Below are positions 1 to 7,662 of a DNA stretch of 21,573 nucleotides, one piece after another (position 1 is the first letter of the stretch; every line of letters starts with the position of its first letter). The notes beneath the pieces were generated by a model. It worked only from the letters and a program-made list of their open reading frames with translations. It searched no databases and was not told where the DNA came from. The translations under genes and the position numbers were made by a program. This DNA comes from Intoshia linei (taxonomy: Eukaryota; Orthonectida; Rhopaluridae), in NCBI GenBank assembly GCA_001642005.1, contig LWCA01000636.1, forward strand, positions 1 to 21,573. Reading direction: 5' to 3'.

Positions 1-67
1 AAGGGTTGGTAAAATTTGGATTTTTCCTTAGGGGTTTGTAAAAGTGGATTTTTCCCTTAAAGGTTAA
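1..67 (+). repeat. Family A dispersed repeat, partial copy
   Basis: The first bases alternate G+T blocks such as GGGTTGGTAAAATT with GGATTTTTCCCTTAA. These are the building blocks of the tandem monomers at 15541-16230 and 8591-8790. The copy is cut by the window edge, and the conserved 3' tail seen in the two longer copies is not recognisable here. Confidence 0.6.
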
Positions 68-71
68 GTTG

Positions 72-92
72 GACATCATGATTCATGATGTC
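72..92. repeat. Perfect 21-bp palindrome
   Basis: Two 10-bp arms, GACATCATGA and TCATGATGTC, flank one central T. It lies directly after the family A fragment. A second small palindrome, ACTCATTA-T-TAATGAGT, lies at 161-177. Apart from these, nothing recognisable is seen between 93 and the DALRD3 start at 422, except a TATATAAG about 18 bp before the ATG. Confidence 0.6.
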
Positions 93-421
93 TACCGTTT
101 ACACATTTTTTTTCGTTCATAAATTATTTGGATTATATCGGACAATTTTTAATAACAATGACTCATTATTAATGAGTTATATTTCAGTTTATCAAATATA
201 AAAGTGGATCTTTTTAAATTTGTGGTTTTTGACCCTGAATATCCACATTTCTGATATTACATCACTTGAAAATTGATATTAGAATTGGATTTTTTTATTA
301 TATGCTTAACATTTTAGCAGGAACAAATTAAATTTAGATAGTATAAAATTTATTCAAATAAAGGATTCAATATCCCTTGGTGATATTTACTATAAGCGAT
401 AATTTGCATATATAAGTACAA

Positions 422-1609
422 ATGCTAGATTTACTAAAAGAATTTTACGAGTGCTGTAAAAAAGTAAATTATAATTTTATCAAAAGAAACGACAGCCTCA
501 ATTTAAATTCAAAAAAAAACATAAAATCTTTAATCAAATCATGCGATTTACATGTCGTTACAATGAACGATGAATTAAAATTTAACTTATACAATACACT
601 GAAAGCTATCAATTTTATCGAATTTACAAACTTTGATAAATGGGAAAATCATTTTTTCATAACATTCCATAAAATGAATTTGGTGAAAACGACAGTATCA
701 AATGTAATTAAAAGTGGTTCATTGTACGGTTGCATCAGTGAAAAATGTACAAATATCAACATTAACAAAATCGAACAAATTACAACCTCAATGTCTCAAT
801 TTAGATATAATTTGCTGTTTAATTATGTTTACCACGTAGGAAAATTTGTTGGACTCGATTTATACCGAACCATTCCAATTGCTCAATTTACTATATTGTA
901 TCAACTAAAAAATGTAAATTGTAAAAGTCGGAATGAAATTTATGAGTTTACTTTATGCGTTGAAAAAGTTAAATACAGTAAAAATATTAACGAATACATT
1001 AAAGATCGATGCTGTGAAATGGAAAATATATTTTCAAAAAATTCCACTTTATCTTTAGAAAATGCCAAATTATTAAATGTGAAAAATTTGACTGAATTTT
1101 TTATAATTGTTGAAATTTTACAAAAAAGTAGCAAATACATGATAAATCTAGACAAAAGTTCAAATTATGTCGCTAAAAATGTCATATTTGTTTTGTATAA
1201 CATGTGCCGCATCAATTCATTGATGGGAAAGTATGATGAATATATTAAAAAATGTCTTTTCCTTCCAATTGACAATATTGATGCATTGAATTTTAATCAA
1301 CTTGATGAGGTGGAATTTCAGCTCATATACCATATTTTTCAATTTCCCATAATAATGCAACATCAGATTTTAAATTTTCATAAAAATGATTTACAAAAAT
1401 CAGAAATTGTCATTAAATCACACTTGACGTGGAACTATTTGTATGAATTGATTTGCAAATTCAGTAAATTTTATCGTAAAGTCAAAATACTTCAATCTCC
1501 ATTCAATGAAGAATCAAGAAATCAAATGCATTGCCGAATGTTTTATTGTAAAGCTACTTATCAATTAGCTTGCAATATTCTAACGTTTTATGGGTTTTCT
1601 GATTTGTAA
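422..1609 (+). CDS. DALRD3: DALRD3-like DALR anticodon-binding domain protein
   Basis: One uninterrupted 395-residue frame. In vertebrates DALRD3 is a cofactor for METTL2-dependent 3-methylcytosine formation in certain arginine tRNAs. Residues about 225-392 align by eye with the DALRD3 C-terminal all-helical DALR domain: FVLYNMCRINSL matches the family's FVMYNCARLATL; an acidic DEVEFQLIYHIFQFP segment follows; then ICKFSKFYRKVKIL (family [22 protein letters not shown]) and a final ATYQLACNILTFYG helix. The N-terminal half is much more divergent. The protein is shorter than human DALRD3 (about 540 residues), lacking mainly N-terminal sequence. There is no synthetase HIGH or KMSKS motif, so it is not arginyl-tRNA synthetase. 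It is intronless, unlike every other gene here. The ATG is the first in frame. Confidence 0.85.
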   Translation: MLDLLKEFYECCKKVNYNFIKRNDSLNLNSKKNIKSLIKSCDLHVVTMNDELKFNLYNTLKAINFIEFTNFDKWENHFFITFHKMNLVKTTVSNVIKSGSLYGCISEKCTNININKIEQITTSMSQFRYNLLFNYVYHVGKFVGLDLYRTIPIAQFTILYQLKNVNCKSRNEIYEFTLCVEKVKYSKNINEYIKDRCCEMENIFSKNSTLSLENAKLLNVKNLTEFFIIVEILQKSSKYMINLDKSSNYVAKNVIFVLYNMCRINSLMGKYDEYIKKCLFLPIDNIDALNFNQLDEVEFQLIYHIFQFPIIMQHQILNFHKNDLQKSEIVIKSHLTWNYLYELICKFSKFYRKVKILQSPFNEESRNQMHCRMFYCKATYQLACNILTFYGFSDL

Positions 1610-2023
1610 AATTTATCATTTTTATTAAATTGTTGACGGCAATGACGTGTAATTTAATTTCATCTACAGTTGTCAATAGGGATTTGTTTAGTATTGTCTA
1701 TCCAGTTTTACGGTTGATTAATTGATTCAGGTAAATTTATATTTATACACAATTATCCACATTTTCAGTAACGTATTAATCTTATCACAATCGAAGGTGA
1801 TCAAAAATTCAACCTCGTTATCGTGCTGGATTTTGATTCATAAATTTTTGAAATACAATATTGAAAATATTAAAACAATCATAATTTTATTGCATATATT
1901 AAAAATCCTGGGAACCAACTACTTTGTTAAATTACCAAATCTATATTTATATAATCATTCGTAAATGGTAATATTGTAAATATAAATATACTAGAGTTTG
2001 TAAACTCATTTTTAAAATATTAC
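1610..2023. other. Gap between DALRD3 and CTNS
   Basis: About 414 bp of A+T-rich sequence between two co-oriented genes. An 80-codon open frame at 1722-1964 has random-looking composition and no family similarity. This gap presumably holds the CTNS promoter, but no specific element is recognised. Confidence 0.5.
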
Positions 2024-4333
2024 ATGTATAGAAATGTCAAAAATATTGTACCGATATTTTTGATATTCATCTGTATATTTGGATTATGTAATTATTTTGA
2101 ATATACTCTTGGACATTTTTTGTCTATATCCGTTAAACATGGAGGAGAACGTAGATTTAAACGTATGCTATTTTATGTATTTATTTGACTCATTTTTAAG
2201 AATTTATACATGCTCAAAATGACGAATTACTCATGAGGTAATTGATTATTATTCTTTATATACCGTTTTTTAGTTTAGGTGAAACTGCTAACATTGACTT
2301 GTCCTTAAGGTAATATAACGTAATCTATATTGATGAATTTATATTGTAGTGATCAAATAAGTTCTGATGTAAATTTAACTGTCATTGTGGACAATGAAAA
2401 CCTACTGCAAATTAACAAAAACGTTCTTCTTCCAGCCAACCACAGCGGAGATATTGACTTGAAAGTTTATGCAAATAATCACACGTCTGGTTTGGTTGTA
2501 ATTAGTTTCTCTAGTGAGGACCAAGAAGTGAGCCAGTTACTCTACAAAGTACGGATATCTGTCAGAATTGTCCATTCCTTTTTTTTCAGTATTTTGAGTA
2601 ATTATTTAGGATGGGCTTTTTTCTTTTGTTGGGGGTTTCTCTATTATCCTCAGCTTTACAGAAATTATAAACGCAAAAGTGTGGAAGGACTTAGTTTGGA
2701 GTATAATTTCAAATATCGCATGTAATTTTACTTTAGATTCTTTTTATTAAATTTGACTGGAATAATGTGCTTTTTTATATTCAATTGCAGTTTTTATTTT
2801 AACGATAAAGTTCAGGTAATGTTTTGTTTTTTTTTATATAAAATACACTCTTATAGTTACTTTATCATGTACAACACCCGAAAGGTATTATACCTGTAAA
2901 AAATACCGATATTTTTGTTGTACTCAATTTATTGCTTGTCAACTCGTGTATTTTATTTCAATTTATGATGTATGGTCAAACGATTCAAAAATTTCGGAAA
3001 TTTTTTAAACTAGTGGCTTTAGTTTGGATTCTTATAGCATTCATTTTTGGTTTTGTTATTCTTCAGTACATTAGCGTACTTACCTACCTTTATGCTTTGT
3101 CTAGTATTAAAATTCTGACTACTCTATTTAAAGCTATACCCCAGGTATTATTTATTGTTTTTTGGAGTAATGCTTTCTTTTAGTTATATCTTAATTATCA
3201 ATTAAAAACGACCGTCGGGCTTTCTATGACAGCAATATATTTGGACTTTTTTGGGACAGTATTTTGTATGTTTCAACTTGTTATCGATGCTTTTAATAAT
3301 GGTAATGATAATAATTTTACTTAAATTCCGTCAAGAGAATTATCAATTATTTATACTCTTTTTATGTTGACATGAAATACTCTTTTGTAAACAATACTAA
3401 AAAATTTCATTACTATAAAACATTTGATGTTTATGAAAATTCCCATTCTCACGATTTTACAAAAAAACTTTTAATCCAACCCCAAAAAAAAATCCGAATT
3501 ATACCAATCTTTAAACCTTTAGTTAAGGTAAAATATCTTTTCCTACATTTTTTTAAAAACTTGTATTTTACCAAACCTTACGAAATAAAACTCTTAAGGC
3601 AACCATAAAGGAAAAATCCCTTTTTCCGAATACTTGTTTTAATATTAAAAATTTTTGAGACTTACAAGCTTCATTGTATTCAGTTTACATTTTACAAATT
3701 AGTCGTTTATATATTTGAAAAAATTTGCTGGTAACAATAAATTGACCACCCTTGGAAATGACCGGTCCAAAATCAGTCAAATAAGTTTGAAATAGTGAAT
3801 AGTTGTACATTTCTAGTTGATATTTGATAACATTCGAAAATTTCTGTATCATATAAAACAATCAACTAATTTATTAAACACTAGGTTGGGTGTTATGTGC
3901 TACGTTTAGCCAACATTTACCACAATTTTTTCACCGCTGACCGGAAATTTACCATAAAATTTCTCTAAAATCAAACTACTAGACAAAATTAAAAAAATAC
4001 GATAATATAATATTTACTAGGTTGACTGTAATGTACTACGTACAAACAGCACCTAGCTCTGCCGAGGGCACATGTTTATTATACCAAAAAAATAAATTCA
4101 CGTTGAAAATTTAACTTAAGTTAAATTTTAAATTTACTTGAAAATTAAAATATAAATACAATATACGTTATTCGTATATTTTTATTTTTTAAAAATAATT
4201 TTTAGATGATGTATATGCAGCATTGGGGAATCCAGCCAAAGTTTACATATCAATAATTTCATGTTTTTATTCAATTTTGTTTATAATCCAAAATGTTAAG
4301 TACACCAAAATAAAACCTATTTTGGCTTTTTAA
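2024..4333 (+). CDS. CTNS: Cystinosin, lysosomal cystine/proton symporter
   Basis: Model: join(2024-2150, 2201-2237, 2274-2309, 2350-2700, 2737-2815, 2857-3144, 3184-3301, 4206-4333), 387 residues; all phases agree. Cystinosin exports cystine from lysosomes with protons. Visible features: an N-terminal hydrophobic signal (residues 5-23); a luminal domain with N-glycosylation sites (for example NHS, NHT); then seven membrane segments. The first PQ motif is at 167-168, followed by KRKSVEGLSLEFFLLNLTG. The second PQ is at 305-306, followed by LYLNYQLKTT and YLDFFG. D228 and D327 fit the family's functional aspartates (human D205 and D305, from memory). The seventh-helix aspartate is Ser368 here. 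The last exon (GNPAKV, family GDPTKF) lies after a 904-bp repeat-bearing intron; the other introns are 36-50 bp. The human GYDQL lysosomal tail is absent, but YTKI (378-381) fits YxxPhi. Confidence 0.95.
3449..3627 (-). repeat. Family A repeat inside CTNS intron 7
   Basis: Read on the minus strand, this stretch shows family A monomer blocks: GGATTTTTCC, GGTTGCCTTAAGAG, GGTTTGGTAAAATAC and GGTTGGATTAAAAG. It is reversed relative to CTNS transcription. A 78-codon open frame through it (3372-3608) reflects the stop-poor complement of the repeat. Confidence 0.65.
3890..4061 (+). repeat. Family C motif, two copies in CTNS intron 7
   Basis: A degenerate copy starting CTAGGTTGGGTGTTATGTGC at 3891 is followed about 125 bp later (4016-4061) by a cleaner one: ACTAGGTTGACTGTAATG, then TACTACGTACAAACAGCAC and CTAGCTCTG. 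The latter is nearly identical to 9415-9460 in SKA1 intron 3. A shorter relative is at 6893-6915. This looks like one end of a dispersed non-autonomous element. Its borders are not defined. Confidence 0.6.
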
Positions 4334-4900
4334 TTATAATGAATTATTGTCGCATACTAAAAATTAACGGAAGATGGGTTAATTGAATTAATCTACTTTG
4401 TATTTATAATACCAATTGTGTTTGCTCGTTTGTCGTGAGTCGATATCTATTTCGAATGACTTATTTTCATACAAAAATATTTAAATCAGCTATAATTCCT
4501 TGCAAAACATTTTATGGTGTTCACACCAAAAGTACGTAGTTTTTAGGGACCCATTTTAACATAATTAACATATCTATAAATATAATAACTTTAATTTCAA
4601 ACTGGAAGAAAATTAAATTAATATTGCAGAATCGTTTGATTTGACTTTAGGCTAAGCATGTAATTGTTAATTGTTTTAAAATGGTGAAGCATTATGAAAA
4701 CAATCAATATCGTTCAAATTAAATTCATCATATTGTTTTTGGTATGAAAAATTGAACAATATATTAATAATTATTCTTCAATGTATGTTACTATTATAAT
4801 AGTATTCAATAATATAAAATAAACTCATACAGGAGATAAATTTATTAAGATATATAATTTGCATTGGAGTACAAATTGTATATATACAAATATTGTACAT
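4334..4900. other. Convergent gap between CTNS and TRF2
   Basis: 567 bp separating the 3' ends of CTNS (plus) and the TBP-like gene (minus). It is low-complexity A+T-rich sequence with no supported gene. It should hold both 3' UTRs. The only clear signal is the minus-strand AATAAA at 4841-4846. Confidence 0.5.
4841..4846 (-). terminator. Polyadenylation signal for the TBP-like gene
   Basis: AATAAA on the minus strand, about 55 bp past the stop codon at 4901. It is in the right orientation and distance for 3' end formation. The sequence is A+T-rich, so chance occurrence is possible. Confidence 0.5.
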
Positions 4901-6794
4901 TTAATCTTCACGGTCAATTTTATGGTTTTCTTCACATAAAATATTAGTTAAAGTGATTCGATCAATCATCATATTGCCTCGAGCTTCATAAAGTTTTGGA
5001 AATATCTCTTTCACAGCTTCCACGCAAAATTTAACCTTTCTGGCTAAAATAAATATATAATTACTTTTAAAAAAAGCTAATAGACCAAAAGCCATCAGAG
5101 CCGTAAATGGTACACTGAACCCACATGTAGAAGGATTATGTTCATATGACCATCACGACAGTTTCAAAATGATAGACAATTTAGTTACAAAATTTCTTAA
5201 TTACATACTGTTATGTCAATTATTTGACAAAGTATACTTGAACCGGAGGGTTCAACATTTAACAATTTCATAGATTTTATAAAAATTAAAATAAGTATAA
5301 ATTCAAAAGTTTAAAAACTGTAAAATAAATAAAATACCAATAACAGTAATTGCACCAGTCCAATGAATTTTAATTACGGCCAACTTACCCTTATACCGAT
5401 ATTCAACAGATGAATCAATTTCTGGGTTATAACTAAAATAGAGTCGATATAAAAATAAAACTAATAAAATAATTTTAAAAATTACTAAGAATTATTCTTA
5501 TTACTGCTAAAGAAATAAGTAAGTACAATAGTAAAGAAACAAGTGAATCCGCACATGACATTATTGACATTCAAAGTAGTAAATTTAACCTCGGGGTGAT
5601 CCAACATTCTGACCATTTTCCCAATTCGTACACACGCAACTTTTAACATGAAAAGGCTATTGAATAATTGTAAAATATAAAATGTAGACCAACCTCTTGG
5701 CACCAAAAACAATAACTTTTCCAGTTGGCCTAACCGTGGCTGTTACACGAGGTTTACATAAATTAACTTCAAGTGTCTAAATGTGAATAAATAAGGATTA
5801 GTGAAATTGTTACATTTCTTTTCGCATTATGAGCTACTCTATGACCATACCGTGCAACGTGTTTTACGTTAACGTGACAATTTAAACTAAAATCACCAAC
5901 AATATTGTAAATAACGAGAGGTATTTTAATGTTTTTGTATATACAGTATGAAATGTTGTCGATTTCTACATATTCCTTATTCACTCTGTAAAGGTTATTG
6001 TAACGAATTTGTTCTGGTTTAGTTTCAACATTTTTTGCTACATCTTCCAATTTTAATGTCTTGTCAATTTCAAACTTAGATTGAGGGTCTTGAGTTAAAA
6101 ATGTATAATTGTTAATAATTGAGTTTTTATCCACCTTTATATCTTGAGCATCATCAAAATTTGAATTGTTTAAATTATTCGTTATTGTTTCTAAAGTTAA
6201 GACTTTATTTTTACGAGTATGGCTTTTGGACTTTTTACATTTTTTGGAGTCTGATATTATTTTATATGATGTAATATTTTGCGGCATTGTAAAATTTTTT
6301 GGTTTCGTTTTAATTTGAGGTTCTATTTCGGGTTTATATTCAATCGGGATATTTGTATAGTTTTGTATAATTCCTTCGTTTTCAAAAGTATTTGAATAAT
6401 TTTGAGTTACGTGTGCTGAGTTGAATGTGTCAATATAGTTAAAATTTTCAATTTCATGTATTTGTTTCCTAGATGTGTAGTGTGGTATATTTGGGTAATT
6501 AAAAGTATTTGTAAAGTCTTGAGGCATATTTTGCTGATTAATATCTATAGGAGTAGAAGTGTATATTGGAGTTTGTAAAGGCATAAATATTTCATGTGCT
6601 GATCCATCAGGGTTTTGACTGTGTGTTGGATAATTCACGGGAACATACAACATTTCGCTATTTACTGTCTGGCATTCTACTAAATCTGCATTTCCGGTAT
6701 TTTGAGATTGGTTTTCATTTGAAACTATAGGGTTGGTTGGATAAAAATTTTGTTGATTATTGTTAATCATTTGGTTATGGTTATAATTGTTCAT
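4901..6794 (-). CDS. TBPL1: TBP-like transcription factor, TRF2/TBPL1 type
   Basis: Model: complement(join(4901-5043, 5338-5432, 5486-5656, 5694-5776, 5814-6794)), 490 residues, phases consistent. Introns are 37, 37, 53 and 294 bp. TRF2/TBPL1 proteins join the basal RNA polymerase II machinery but do not bind TATA boxes. Residues about 1-290 are Asn/Gln/Tyr/Pro-rich and low complexity, with a basic patch near 182-195. The saddle core runs from 291 to about 475. In its first half, YNIVGDFSLNCHVNVKHVA resembles TRF2's NNVVCTFSVGCHLKLREIA, followed by CKPRVTATVRPTGKV. In its second half YNPEIDSSVEYRY, then IHWTGAITVIA and AVKEIFPKLYEARG correspond to the TRF2 end. The CH in repeat 1 and TV-A near the end favour TRF2 over TBP. 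DNA-intercalating phenylalanines are not conserved: R343, D418 and H435 occupy three of the sites. The first in-frame ATG is used. Confidence 0.88.
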
Positions 6795-7662
6795 GGCTAA
6801 ATAGTAAAATCGAAATGTGGGGATGTTAGTGTTGTATCAAGTAAAGCAATTTTAGTAATGCAATTGACTCAAAATAAATATATATTTATTTAAACTAGGT
6901 TGTTATGTATATAGAAACAGGAATGTCTTGTGTAAATTTATTGGCACGTATCTATAGTTTTGTTTACCTAAATTTTAGGTTAAAAAATTAAGATTAAACA
7001 AAATTTACCAGACAAATACAAAAATTGCATTGTGAAATAAATGGTGCTACTAAATGAATTACAAATTTATGAATCAATTAATTACTGTCCCACTACATGT
7101 AGTGAATAGTGGGTCCATGAAATACTTTACTGTCCCTTTAATTTTTTATGCAAGATACACGTTTTAAATGTTGCCCACAACAATAAATAGTTGGGAATAC
7201 TAATTTGGGATTGCTTGAATTAAAAATTACATATAAAATAAAAACTTAACAGAAAAGGTTTTGTTAGTGGGTAAAGTTTACAATACGTTTTAAAATGAAT
7301 AATTATAATGCTAAATTAAATGAATGAAAAAATGGTTACATTAAATTACGAAATGAACATTACATGTCAGGGCTCCTGACTCAGGAGTCCTGAACAGCGA
7401 AAAATAGAATTTATATATCAATTTAATTATAATTAAAATTATCCCATTTGGACAAATATTTTTTTTATTCTAACTTGGACGGTGTGTTAAATTTATGGCC
7501 AAAAACTACTTATCTATGATAAACAAAAATTCCTGGCTTAAAATATATTACAAATAAACTAAAATTTATAGTACATATTTTTCTGGTCACTTTAATTAAG
7601 CGTTACTATCAATTCATTATCCATGATAATTTATCATCAATATTTATTGCGCCATTTGAAAT
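6795..7662. promoter_or_regulatory. Divergent intergenic region, TRF2 and SKA1
   Basis: 868 bp between two genes transcribed away from each other, so it presumably holds both promoters. Visible structure: the short family C relative at 6893-6915, the 14-bp palindrome CACTACATGTAGTG at 7091-7104, and the compound palindrome at 7367-7393. No core promoter element can be assigned with confidence. Confidence 0.45.
7367..7393. repeat. 27-bp imperfect palindrome and direct repeat
   Basis: Two copies of the 13-bp unit TCAGGnnnCCTGA at a 14-bp spacing. Each unit has self-complementary ends. Together they form a larger inverted repeat with arms TCAGGGCTCCTGA and TCAGGAGTCCTGA, one mismatch, around a central C. 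It is strikingly G+C-rich for this locus and lies about 270 bp before the SKA1 start. It could be a dimeric protein-binding site. Function is unknown. Confidence 0.6.

Noticed and set aside
2541-2588. Possible short intron inside CTNS exon 4
   Set aside because: GT and a pyrimidine-AG are present, but removal puts a stop in frame, and the retained residues align with the family's approach to the first helix.
3184-3324. Cystinosin ending at the TAA at 3322-3324
   Set aside because: It would lack helix 7. Splicing 3301 to 4206 keeps phase and restores the family's NND ... GnPxK sequence without a gap.
3336-3370. Alternative CTNS exon after a 34-bp intron (NNENYQLF, stop at 3368)
   Set aside because: It fits the family for a few residues only and ends immediately; the exon at 4206 matches far better.
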